The notes under the pieces were generated by a model. That model was not told where the DNA came from. It ran no database searches and saw only the letters and a list, made by a program, of their open reading frames with translations. A program made the translations under genes and the position numbers. A DNA stretch of 64,000 bases, taken from Brevibacterium sp. UCMA 11754 (GTDB taxonomy: Bacteria > Actinomycetota > Actinomycetes > Actinomycetales > Brevibacteriaceae). Location of the stretch: contig NZ_JACBOT010000024.1 of assembly GCF_021532275.1 (NCBI RefSeq), forward strand, positions 289,749 through 353,748, read 5' to 3'. Numbering within the stretch: the first letter of the stretch is position 1; every line of letters begins with the position of its first letter. Below are positions 1-7,306 of this stretch, in pieces.

Positions 1-308
1 TCGCCATCGGCCTGCTCATAGACATACATCTCTTGGATGTCGACATCTATAGGCAACTCGATTTCGTCGAGAGTCCTCACATCTTCGCCGCGGGCCGTGG
101 CCGAGACTGTGCCCGACACGTAGATTCCCTCCGACACGCTTTCGAACATCAGCTCGAGTGTCAGTGGTGAACCTTCTGCGACCCCGATCACTTCGATCTT
201 GAGATCCGCTGGAGCAGACAGGGTGGTGTTCACCCGTTCCCATTCACCAGGATGACCGAGCAATCCCATCGACCTGAGATCGTAGACGAACTCAGACTGC
301 TTCTTCAT
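1..308 (-). CDS. DUF177 (YceD-family) protein, 3' end cut by window edge
   Basis: The reading frame is open from an ATG at 308 to the window edge, so only about the first 102 residues are present. The N-terminus (FVYDLRSMGLLGHPGEWERV) matches the conserved opening of actinobacterial DUF177/YceD proteins. Members usually sit just upstream of rpmF (ribosomal protein L32) and are linked to rRNA or ribosome metabolism; those neighbours would lie left of this window. A strong Shine-Dalgarno (AAGGAGGAG) precedes the ATG and decides the start. The gene is oriented with coaD, as in the usual coaD-yceD-rpmF-rnc order of this phylum, but an MFS gene separates them here. Confidence 0.85.
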   Translation of the reverse strand, partial: MKKQSEFVYDLRSMGLLGHPGEWERVNTTLSAPADLKIEVIGVAEGSPLTLELMFESVSEGIYVSGTVSATARGEDVRTLDEIELPIDVDIQEMYVYEQADG

Positions 309-429
309 GCTCACTCCTCCTTTACGTGATTGAGGATGCCTACTCCTGCGTTCACACGCGACTCACCATTCTAGTCATCATCGGCGGTCATTACCAATCG
401 AGCCTCGAAGTATGCGCAGGTGTTCCTGG

Positions 430-1617
430 TCACCATTTCTCGTGCTGATTGCGCCAGGTCACCCCGCCGGCGGCCAGGAGCAGCGCCCCGGAGATCGTGA
501 ACACGATTCCGGATCCGGCGACGGCAGTGAGCAGGGAGGCTGCCGAGGGGATCGCCACCTGGCTGAGTCGGTTGCCGGCAAGGCGGATCGACAGAACTGC
601 CGCCCGATTGGCCGGATCCGACAGGGTCGAGACCCAGGTCATCGTCAGCGGCTGGGTGAGTCCGAAGCAGAATCCGGCCAGGATCAGCAGGATCGCCAGC
701 ATCCACGGCTGAGTGAACACCGGGATGAGGATGATGCAGACGCCTGCCGCCGCCGAGGCCGTCCACAGGAGCGAGAGGCTGCGCCACTTGCGTGTGAGCA
801 TCCCGATGATCAGCCGCGAGACCACCGAGGCCAGTGTGCGCAAGGTGAGCAGCCACGTCACAGTCGTCACCGACAGCCCGTTCTGCTGGCCGATAAGCGG
901 GAGGTAAGCAGTCATCAGGTCGACGGCGGCCAGGGTGGTCATCGAAGCGAGGATCGCGGGCTTCATCCCCCGGATCGAGAGCAGGGACCAGGGCGTACGG
1001 GCACCCTTGGCCGCCTCGGCGCGGGAGACGTGAGGGGTCCGGCCGCGGAGCATGACGATGACCGCAGCAACCAGTGTCAGCGCGGAGATCCCCGTCATGA
1101 ACCACAGGGCGCTGACGATCTGCGGGGCACCGTCCGTCGCACCGGCGATGGCTCCTGCCACGGGCAGACCGATCGTCTGCCCGATCGAGACGCCGAGAGT
1201 GAGGTAGCCGAACTTCGAGGTCAGCGCCGAGGCGGGGAAGCTCTGTGGTATCAGCGCCTGCGATGCAACGGTCGTCAGCAGCTGTCCCAGGCCCAGGCAC
1301 ATCGTGGCGATGAGGAGCACGCCGAGGTTGGGGGCCATCGCTGCGAGTCCGACGGGCACGATCGACAGGATCGTTCCCGTCCACAGCACAGCGGTGGCGT
1401 ATCCGCGGTCGACGAGTCGGCCGACGAGGAGTGCCGTGAGCAGCGGCACGAGGGAATAGCAGGCGGTCATGAGACCGAGGACGACTCCGCTGCCGCCGAG
1501 TTCCAGGGTCCGGTAGGAGATGAGAACGCGCACGCCGTTGTAGGTGGCATGAGCGACCACGGTGTGGAAGATGAGGCCGAGGAACCACGCCCGAGAGGAG
1601 GAAGAGGGAATCGGCAT
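430..1617 (-). CDS. MFS transporter
   Basis: The 395-residue product is almost entirely hydrophobic and reads as about 12 membrane segments in two six-helix halves separated by a short basic loop near residue 200. This is the layout of major facilitator superfamily permeases. A motif-A-like loop (GRLVDRG) follows the second helix. Nothing in the sequence fixes the substrate; exporters of drugs or small metabolites are the commonest relatives. The start lies 3 bases after the coaD stop, so it is probably the last gene of a GntR-coaD-MFS transcript. It may handle a compound sensed by the GntR protein, but that is inference. Confidence 0.8.
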   Translation of the reverse strand: MPIPSSSSRAWFLGLIFHTVVAHATYNGVRVLISYRTLELGGSGVVLGLMTACYSLVPLLTALLVGRLVDRGYATAVLWTGTILSIVPVGLAAMAPNLGVLLIATMCLGLGQLLTTVASQALIPQSFPASALTSKFGYLTLGVSIGQTIGLPVAGAIAGATDGAPQIVSALWFMTGISALTLVAAVIVMLRGRTPHVSRAEAAKGARTPWSLLSIRGMKPAILASMTTLAAVDLMTAYLPLIGQQNGLSVTTVTWLLTLRTLASVVSRLIIGMLTRKWRSLSLLWTASAAAGVCIILIPVFTQPWMLAILLILAGFCFGLTQPLTMTWVSTLSDPANRAAVLSIRLAGNRLSQVAIPSAASLLTAVAGSGIVFTISGALLLAAGGVTWRNQHEKW

Positions 1618-1620
1618 GCG

Positions 1621-2109
1621 TCAGCGGCTGGCGTTCAGCGCCGACAGCACTGCGCCCGGAACGAGACCTTCGATGTTCCCGCCGCCGGAGTGAACTTCCT
1701 TGATGAGCGAGGACGAGACGTGTTCGTACTCGGGGCTGCCGGGGACGAAGATGGTCTCCAACTCGCTCAGATGCTTATTCATCAGTGCCATCGGCAGCTC
1801 GTAGGCGAAATCCGTGCCCGAGCGCAGCCCCTTGACCACTGCAGGCGCTCCGATGGAGGCACAGTAGTCGACGAGGAGGCCCCCGGCGACGGTCTCGATG
1901 GTGACGTTCTTCGTCTCTCGGGTCCGCTCATCGTCGGCCAGCGAGGCGCGGATGAGATCGGCGCGGACCTCGGGATCGAATCGTCCGGATTTCTTGGGAT
2001 TGTGCACGACGGCAACGACCACCTCGTCGAAGAGTCGGGCGCTGCGGGCAATGACATCGAGATGACCCATGGTGATCGGGTCATAGGAACCGGGGCAGAC
2101 AACCTTCAT
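1621..2109 (-). CDS. coaD: Phosphopantetheine adenylyltransferase
   Basis: CoaD transfers AMP from ATP to 4'-phosphopantetheine, the penultimate step of coenzyme A synthesis. The 162-residue length is normal for the family. The nucleotidyltransferase signature is intact: GSYDPITMGH at residues 7-16, with the TxGH motif at 13-16. KGLRSGTD (93-100) and SSSLIKEV (132-139), which shape the substrate and ATP pockets, are also present. Its ATG overlaps the stop of the upstream GntR gene (ATGA), and an MFS gene follows after 3 bases. Translation is therefore probably coupled to the regulator gene, an unusual setting for an essential enzyme normally placed next to rsmD. Confidence 0.95.
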   Translation of the reverse strand: MKVVCPGSYDPITMGHLDVIARSARLFDEVVVAVVHNPKKSGRFDPEVRADLIRASLADDERTRETKNVTIETVAGGLLVDYCASIGAPAVVKGLRSGTDFAYELPMALMNKHLSELETIFVPGSPEYEHVSSSLIKEVHSGGGNIEGLVPGAVLSALNASR

Positions 2110-2867
2110 GACCTCATCTTATCTCTCAGCTGCGACCACTGGTCGTCGACGAGCTCGTCCTGATCGTCGGCTCTGACGATGACAGCCCCGGGTTCCGTCA
2201 GGGGGTTGTGCAGTCGAGCAGCGGCTCCGGCCATGACCCTGCCCACGACTGCCAGGGACCGTGCTTCGTTCCCGGCTGCGATCGCCTCGTTCAGTTCTCT
2301 GTGTGTCTCGATGAGGTCGCACCTGACCTCATATCCGCGCGGGTCGGAGAGTGAGAGCAACCGAGTGTGGACCATCGAAACTTTCATCAGGCCGCTGAGC
2401 CTGACCGACCCGGAGCAGGCGACGATCGAGTGATGGAAGTCGAGGTCGGCGTCGCCGATGGTGCGGGCGGTGTTCTCCTCGATCGCGAGCTCGAGTTTGG
2501 CCAGCGCCTGGTGGATGCGGGCAATCGGCTTGCCCGAGCGGATGACGATCTTCACCGCCTGCGCCTCGATGGCCTCTCGGACGGCATAGACGTCATCGAT
2601 GTCGTCGGTCGTCATCCGCTTGACCCAGACGCCTCGGCCGGGCGCGTGTGTCATCACCCCTTCGCTGACGAGTCGCTGCAGAGCCTCCCGCAGTGAGGGC
2701 CTGGAGACGACGAGGAGTTCCGCCGTGCGCACCTCGTTGATGGACTGCCCCGGTGCCAGTGAGCCGCTGTAGATGGCGTTCCGAATCTGGTCGGCGATGA
2801 GGTCGATCGTCGAGGATCTGATGACCTTGCGCAGGACAGGAAGCTCCGAGGTTGGGGGTTGAGGCAT
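2106..2867 (-). CDS. GntR-family (FadR/FCD-type) transcriptional regulator
   Basis: This 253-residue regulator has an N-terminal winged helix (about residues 15-80, with LIADQIRNAIYSGSLAPGQ and SRPSLREALQRL typical of GntR). A C-terminal FCD ligand domain follows, carrying the metal-site pattern DADLDFHHSIV. The frame extends upstream to 3446 without a stop, but that part is antisense to ehuB. The start at 2867 (MPQPP) places the DNA-binding domain at the normal distance from the N-terminus; an ATG at 2903 is also possible. It is divergent from the ehuBCDA transporter, making that its likely target, and its stop overlaps the coaD start. The effector is unknown. Confidence 0.85.
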   Translation of the reverse strand: MPQPPTSELPVLRKVIRSSTIDLIADQIRNAIYSGSLAPGQSINEVRTAELLVVSRPSLREALQRLVSEGVMTHAPGRGVWVKRMTTDDIDDVYAVREAIEAQAVKIVIRSGKPIARIHQALAKLELAIEENTARTIGDADLDFHHSIVACSGSVRLSGLMKVSMVHTRLLSLSDPRGYEVRCDLIETHRELNEAIAAGNEARSLAVVGRVMAGAAARLHNPLTEPGAVIVRADDQDELVDDQWSQLRDKMRS

Positions 2868-2884
2868 ATCACGATCATATAACG

Positions 2885-2895
2885 TTGTCTGACAG
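2885..2895. promoter_or_regulatory. Candidate GntR/FadR operator between the GntR gene and ehuB
   Basis: TTGTCTGACAG is a near-perfect palindrome of the TTGTC-N-GACAA type used by several FadR-subfamily GntR regulators. A second half, GGACAAC, lies about 17 bases downstream, so GTTGTC and GACAAC also form a wider inverted repeat. It sits in the 115-bp space between the divergent regulator and transporter starts, where an autoregulatory operator would be expected. Assignment to this regulator is inference. Confidence 0.4.
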
Positions 2896-2982
2896 TGTGA
2901 CATCCGGACAACAAAAGTATTGAATAGTGTTCTTGAGACGCATGTCACGAAGATGTGTCGACGTTCAATGAAAGGGACAGCT

Positions 2983-3864
2983 ATGAAAGCCATCAAGGGG
3001 CTTGCCGCCGCGACCTCGATCATCGCCCTGACGCTCACACTGGGAGCATGCGGTGGAAGCGATTCCGATAAGAGCGCTCTCCAGAAGGCCGTCGACGATG
3101 GAAAGATCACCGTCGGCTTCGCCGGTGAGGCTCCGTACAGCTTCGAAAAGGACGGCGAGCTCCAGGGAGCCTCCGTGGCTATGGCGAAGGCTGTCTTCAA
3201 GGAACTCGGCGTCGACGACGTCGAGGGCGTCAACACCGAATTCGGTTCGCTGATTCCCGGGCTGAACGCCGACCGCTTCGGTGCGATCTCAGCGGGCATG
3301 TCCATCCTCCCCGATCGCTGTGAGCAGGCCGCCTTCGGCAACCCGGAGTTCATGTACACCACCGCCCTGATGACCAAGAAGGGCAAGCAGGACGGTATGA
3401 AGACCATCGATGATGTGAAGAAGAAGGGTCTCAAGCTCGCGACCATGACTGGCGCAGTGGAGTCAGACTACGCCAAGGACCTCGGCATCGAATCGCAGAA
3501 GGTCGGCACTCCGCAGGACGGCATGGACGCCGTGACCACGGGCCGTGCCGATGTCTTCGCGCTGACCGCCATCTCACTCAACTGGATGGCCAAGAACAAT
3601 AAGGACGCGGGCGTCGAGGTCGGCGATTCCTTCGTCCAGGAGATCAAGGGAGTCCCACAGATCGGTGCCGGTGCCACAGTCTTCCGCACCGATGACACCG
3701 AACTCCGCGACAAGTGGAATGAGAAGCTCGACGAGATCGTCGGCGACGAGAAGAAGTACCTCGATGTCGTCGGTGACTTCGGCTTCACGAAGGAAGAGCG
3801 CCCTGACGGTGAGATCACGACCGATCAGCTGTGCAAGGGCGAACTGCCCACTGCCAAGTCCTGA
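2983..3864 (+). CDS. ehuB: Ectoine/hydroxyectoine-type ABC transporter substrate-binding lipoprotein
   Basis: This 293-residue protein is a family-3 solute-binding protein anchored as a lipoprotein: the signal peptide ends in LTLGAC with Cys23 as the lipidated residue. Segments such as TEFGSLIPGLNADRF and AGMSILPDRCEQAAF follow the EhuB pattern more closely than general amino-acid binders. The start at 2983 has AAAGGGA just upstream; a frame extension to 2920 would bury the signal peptide. It begins a four-gene set, binding protein, two permeases and ATPase, in the ehuBCD-A order. Ectoines are the probable ligands, as osmoprotectants or nutrients; a related amino acid cannot be excluded. No ectoine-degradation genes adjoin it. 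Confidence 0.75.
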   Translation: MKAIKGLAAATSIIALTLTLGACGGSDSDKSALQKAVDDGKITVGFAGEAPYSFEKDGELQGASVAMAKAVFKELGVDDVEGVNTEFGSLIPGLNADRFGAISAGMSILPDRCEQAAFGNPEFMYTTALMTKKGKQDGMKTIDDVKKKGLKLATMTGAVESDYAKDLGIESQKVGTPQDGMDAVTTGRADVFALTAISLNWMAKNNKDAGVEVGDSFVQEIKGVPQIGAGATVFRTDDTELRDKWNEKLDEIVGDEKKYLDVVGDFGFTKEERPDGEITTDQLCKGELPTAKS

Positions 3865-3888
3865 ACCGGCCCCTAGTCGCTGCCGATC

Positions 3889-4692
3889 ATGACTGACAAT
3901 GTCACAACGTTGCTGAATTTCCTCCCACAGCTGTGGGAGGGAATTCAGACGACGCTCATCCTCACCATCGCCGGCTCGATCGGCACCATCATCATCGCCC
4001 TCATCCTCGGACTCGCGATGACCTCCCCTCACGCGTGGATGCGCATCCCTGCCAGGATCATCGTCGAATTCTTCCGCGGCACTTCGCTGCTGGTCCAGAT
4101 CTTCTGGCTCTTCTACGTCTTTCCGCTCCTCGGAGTCGAACTCGATCCCCTGATGTGCGGTATCGGTGCCCTATCGCTCAACTACGGTGCCTACTCCGCC
4201 GAGGTGGTCCGATCGTCGATCAAAACGGTCAACCCCGGCCAGTGGGAGGCAGCCATCGCGCTCAGTCTCTCACCGACACGGCGCATGATCCGCGTCATCT
4301 TCCCTCAGGCGTGGGCCCTGATGATCCCGTCCCTGGCTACCCTGCTCATCCAGCTCCTCAAGGGCACGGCAGTGGTCTTCTTCATCACGCTCAGCGACCT
4401 TACGGACAAGATCCAACAGCTGCGCCAGTCAACCGGCGACACCTACTTTGCGTTCACCGTCGGCCTCCTCATCTACTTCGTCATCGCGTGGCTGATCCAG
4501 GAGGGCATGAACCTTCTCGAACGCCAAGCCACCAAACGGCTGGGACGCAGACGCCCGAACTCCCGGTCCGATCGACGTGAAGCCCGTCGAGATGCTCGTG
4601 TGGAATCGAAGCGCGATCATCTCAAATCTCATGCTGCTGCCAACGACGGGGCCTCCAAGCCAGGTCCTGCCGGTCAAGGAGGTGGCCTGTGA
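3889..4692 (+). CDS. ehuC: Ectoine/hydroxyectoine-type ABC transporter permease (EhuC-like)
   Basis: The 267-residue product has about five hydrophobic helices and the HisM/GlnP-type permease pattern. The EAA coupling loop is visible (NPGQWEAAIALSLSP), followed by PQAWALMIPSLATLLIQLLK. The last 45 or so residues are a hydrophilic, basic and Ala/Gly-rich tail beyond the usual permease end. Its GTGA overlap with the next permease, and its position after the binding protein, indicate one heteromeric importer. Assignment to ectoine rests on resemblance of the whole set to ehuBCDA. Confidence 0.75.
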   Translation: MTDNVTTLLNFLPQLWEGIQTTLILTIAGSIGTIIIALILGLAMTSPHAWMRIPARIIVEFFRGTSLLVQIFWLFYVFPLLGVELDPLMCGIGALSLNYGAYSAEVVRSSIKTVNPGQWEAAIALSLSPTRRMIRVIFPQAWALMIPSLATLLIQLLKGTAVVFFITLSDLTDKIQQLRQSTGDTYFAFTVGLLIYFVIAWLIQEGMNLLERQATKRLGRRRPNSRSDRREARRDARVESKRDHLKSHAAANDGASKPGPAGQGGGL

Positions 4693-5348
4693 TCTGGAAC
4701 TGGGAATTCGCCGCCGAAGCGCTGCCGATCCTCCTCCGCGGATTCGTCAACACACTCATCGCCACAGTCGTCGGCACCATCATCGCCGCGATTCTGGGCC
4801 TCCTCATTGCCGTGGCTATACGCTCACTGCCCCGCTGGATCAATTGGCTGGTCAGACTGCTCGTCGCCTTCGTCCGCAATACGCCGCTGATCGTGCAGCT
4901 GATGTTCGTCTACTTTGCGTTCTCGGACCTCCCTGGACTGAAGAGCATTCCGGCGCTCGTCATCGGCTGCATCGTCATCGGCATCCATTATTCGACATAC
5001 ATGTCAGAAAGCTACCGTGCGGGCATCGATTCGGTGCCTCCGGGTCAGCGCGAGGCTGCCACAGCTTTGTCCCTGCCACCGGTGCGCACGTTCACCGCCG
5101 TCGTCCTCCCGCAGGCGCTGCGCGCCACGATCCCGTCATTGGGCAACTACGCCGTGGCCATGTTCAAGGACACCCCCTACCTGTTCGCGATCTCGGTGGT
5201 CGAACTCGTCAGCTCCGCGAAGGACTTCGGCGGTTCCACGTTCGCCTACACGGAAGCCTTCACCTTAGCCGGGATCATCTTCCTCGCCGCCAGCTACCCG
5301 ACGTCCCTGCTCATCCAACGATTGGACAAGCGCCTTGCCACCTACTGA
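4689..5348 (+). CDS. ehuD: Ectoine/hydroxyectoine-type ABC transporter permease (EhuD-like)
   Basis: This second permease (219 residues) starts with GTG at 4689, overlapping the ehuC stop as GTGA. It has the same fold: an EAA loop (PPGQREAATALSLPP), PQALRATIPSLGNYAVAMFK and a C-terminal segment AYTEAFTLAGIIFLAASYP typical of EhuD. With EhuC it would form the membrane channel for the solute delivered by the lipoprotein. The following ATPase gene starts inside its last codons. Confidence 0.75.
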   Translation: MIWNWEFAAEALPILLRGFVNTLIATVVGTIIAAILGLLIAVAIRSLPRWINWLVRLLVAFVRNTPLIVQLMFVYFAFSDLPGLKSIPALVIGCIVIGIHYSTYMSESYRAGIDSVPPGQREAATALSLPPVRTFTAVVLPQALRATIPSLGNYAVAMFKDTPYLFAISVVELVSSAKDFGGSTFAYTEAFTLAGIIFLAASYPTSLLIQRLDKRLATY

Positions 5349-6153
5349 GAGCACCTCAACAACGCCGACGGCAGACCCCGCAAGCTCGGCCACACCGGCG
5401 ATCGAGTTCAAAGAAGTGGAGAAGTCCTTCGGCAAGACCACCGTCCTCAAGGACCTCAACTTCACTGTCGCGCCCGGGGAGCGTGTGACTCTGATCGGAC
5501 CCAGCGGTTCGGGAAAGACGACGATCCTCCGCCTTGTCATGACCTTGGAGGAGCTGACCGGCGGCTACATCTTCGTCGACGGCGAACCGCTGACGCATAC
5601 GGAGAAGAACGGCAAGCGAGTCGAGCTGCCGTCGAAGACGACCCGCGCCATGACGACGCGGATCGGAATGGTCTTCCAGCAGTTCAACCTCTTCCCCAAT
5701 ATGACGGTGCTCGAGAACATCATCGAGGCGCCCATCCACGTGCTGGGCAGGTCCAAGGCCGATGCCGTGGCAGAAGCGAAGTCGCTGTTGGACAAGGTCG
5801 GACTCGCAGACAAGGCCGATGAGCATCCCACTCGCCTTTCGGGCGGTCAGCAGCAGCGTGTGGCCATCGCACGGGCACTGGCGATGAGTCCGGAGATCCT
5901 CCTCCTCGACGAGGTGACCTCGGCTCTCGACCCGGAGCTTGTGGGAGATGTCCTCGGAGTCCTCCGCGATATCGCAGAGACGACCGACATCACGATGCTC
6001 CTGGTCACCCACGAGATGCAGTTCGCCCGCGAGGTCTCACACCGGGTGATGATGTTCGACGGCGGCCAGGTCCTCGAAGAAGGTCCGCCGGATCAGATCT
6101 TCAACAATCCGCAGCATGAGCGGACGCGTACGTTCCTCTCCAGCGTGCAGTAG
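5335..6153 (+). CDS. ehuA: Polar amino acid/ectoine-type ABC transporter ATPase (EhuA-like)
   Basis: This 272-residue ATPase energises the importer. Walker A is GPSGSGKTTILR, the Q-loop is VFQQFNLFPNMTVLENI, the signature is LSGGQQQRVAIARAL, and Walker B is ILLLDEVTSALDPE, followed by the switch histidine in LLVTHEM. The start is a TTG at 5335 within the end of ehuD (14-base overlap), so translation is probably coupled. The first 20 residues are Thr/Pro/Ala-rich and precede the canonical beginning (IEFKEVEKSFG). The order with the ATPase last is typical of ehu clusters in actinobacteria. Confidence 0.8.
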   Translation: MPPTESTSTTPTADPASSATPAIEFKEVEKSFGKTTVLKDLNFTVAPGERVTLIGPSGSGKTTILRLVMTLEELTGGYIFVDGEPLTHTEKNGKRVELPSKTTRAMTTRIGMVFQQFNLFPNMTVLENIIEAPIHVLGRSKADAVAEAKSLLDKVGLADKADEHPTRLSGGQQQRVAIARALAMSPEILLLDEVTSALDPELVGDVLGVLRDIAETTDITMLLVTHEMQFAREVSHRVMMFDGGQVLEEGPPDQIFNNPQHERTRTFLSSVQ

Positions 6154-6171
6154 TCTCACGATCGATCAGCA

Positions 6172-6204
6172 GAGGCCCACCGGTGTGCGATTCCGGTGGG
6201 CCTC
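6172..6204. terminator. Bidirectional hairpin between ehuA and the rsmD-linked small gene
   Basis: A perfect 12-bp stem, GAGGCCCACCGG at 6172-6183 with CCGGTGGGCCTC at 6193-6204, encloses a 9-nt loop. It lies 18 bases after the ehuA stop and between convergent genes. Its right arm overlaps the stop codon of the minus-strand small membrane gene, so it can end transcripts from both sides. There is no long T-run, as is common in high-GC actinobacteria. Confidence 0.75.
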
Positions 6205-6484
6205 AGCTGCGGATGCGGCGCACGAGCCGCCAGATCCTCACGACGACTGCAATGGCGATGAGTACCATGGCCACCCAGAACAGGATGTCCGAAGGCCCGG
6301 CCCAGAACACATCGGAGCGCCTCACCGGGTCCGCTGCGTTCGTGCCCGCGTCGCTCCTGCCTGCACCGGCATCAGTCTCCGACTGACTCGTCAGCCACCT
6401 GAGTGCCAACCAGAGGAGCAGCAGACCCACCCCGCAGGCTGCGAACACCCAGGGTGTGCGGTACCAGGGACGGTGAGAGCTCAC
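6203..6484 (-). CDS. Small two-helix membrane protein downstream of rsmD
   Basis: This 93-residue product has hydrophobic segments at about residues 12-30 and 66-84 joined by a hydrophilic loop, with a basic C-terminus (RIWRLVRRIRS). Its GTG start overlaps the rsmD stop (GTGA), arguing for real, coupled translation. No family was recognised. It is the last gene of the recG-rsmD transcript and ends inside the hairpin that also serves ehuA. The function is unknown. Confidence 0.6.
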   Translation of the reverse strand: MSSHRPWYRTPWVFAACGVGLLLLWLALRWLTSQSETDAGAGRSDAGTNAADPVRRSDVFWAGPSDILFWVAMVLIAIAVVVRIWRLVRRIRS

Positions 6485-7275
6485 GCCGACTCGTCTGCTG
6501 CCGCTGCACCCGCTGCGCTGGAGACATCCGCTGCCTCTTCAGATTCGGCCTTGAGCTGGACGAAGTACAGTGCGGTCTCACCGAAGGTCTTCGAACGGAA
6601 GACCTCCAGGGCGGCCGGCATCGTCGGTTCGGGCGCTCGTGATGCCCGCTCGACCACAACGATGGATTCCATGTCGAGGAGCCCAGCGAGTCGACCCAGG
6701 ATCTGGGTCACGGCGTCCTCCCCCAACGGGTAGGGCGGATCCATGAACACCAGGTCGAAGATGCGACCCCCATCGTCATCACGATCGCTGCGGGCCTCCA
6801 ACACCTGGCCGTCCTGAACCTCATCAGGGCCGCTGCAGAGCGATGCTCGCCCTCCGTGCTCCGCTCCCCCTGCGTGGACTTCGGGCTCCGCTCCCCCTGT
6901 GTGTCCTTCGGGGCGCCGCTGCACCGACGCATGCTGTCCCGGACCACGCTGGGAGCTGAGGAAGGAGACGACATCCGAGGAATGGATCCGAGTCGAGTGA
7001 TCGATTCCGAGCTTCTGGGCATTCGACTCGACTGCTCGAGCCGAAGCGCTGGCCGAATCGACGAAATCGACTTCGGCCGCACCCCTGGACATGGCTTCGA
7101 ATCCCAGTCCGCCGGAGCCGGCGAAGAGGTCGAGGACGTTTGCGGCTTGGAGGACCCCGTAGCCGTCGAGCATGGAGAACAGGGATTCCTTGACCCGGTC
7201 TGAGGTCGGGCGGGTATTGGATCCGCCCGGTGCGACGAGCTTGGATCCTTTGAACGCACCAGCGATGATTCTCAT
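6481..7275 (-). CDS. rsmD: 16S rRNA (guanine(966)-N2)-methyltransferase with an internal insertion
   Basis: RsmD methylates G966 of 16S rRNA. The N-terminus (MRIIAGAFKGSKLVAPGG, TRPTSDRVKESLFSML) and the SAM-site loop VLDLFAGSGGLGFEAMSRGA are canonical, and the catalytic motif is present as FMDPPYP. At 264 residues it is well above the usual 185-200. The excess is a hydrophilic Gly/Glu/Arg-rich insert at roughly residues 115-165, between the third strand and the DPPY motif, partly made of a 27-bp tandem repeat. A strong SD (GAGGAGG) precedes the ATG. It follows recG by 31 bases. Confidence 0.9.
   Translation of the reverse strand: MRIIAGAFKGSKLVAPGGSNTRPTSDRVKESLFSMLDGYGVLQAANVLDLFAGSGGLGFEAMSRGAAEVDFVDSASASARAVESNAQKLGIDHSTRIHSSDVVSFLSSQRGPGQHASVQRRPEGHTGGAEPEVHAGGAEHGGRASLCSGPDEVQDGQVLEARSDRDDDGGRIFDLVFMDPPYPLGEDAVTQILGRLAGLLDMESIVVVERASRAPEPTMPAALEVFRSKTFGETALYFVQLKAESEEAADVSSAAGAAAADESA
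6858..6911. repeat. 27-bp tandem duplication inside rsmD
   Basis: Two adjacent 27-bp units (6858-6884 and 6885-6911) differ at three positions. Each encodes nine residues on the minus strand, so the duplication keeps the frame. It forms part of the extra loop that makes this RsmD longer than its relatives. Confidence 0.8.
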
Positions 7276-7306
7276 TGCGCTTCCTCCTCAGTGGGGTGGT
7301 CCGACA

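Noticed and set aside
412..2163. 583-codon plus-strand open frame opposite the MFS gene and coaD
   Set aside because: It is antisense to two convincing minus-strand genes, is rich in Arg/Asp/Gly with no domain pattern, and arises from third-position GC bias.
2868..3446. N-terminal extension of the GntR regulator
   Set aside because: It lies antisense to the binding-protein gene and its signal peptide; the winged helix begins normally from 2867.
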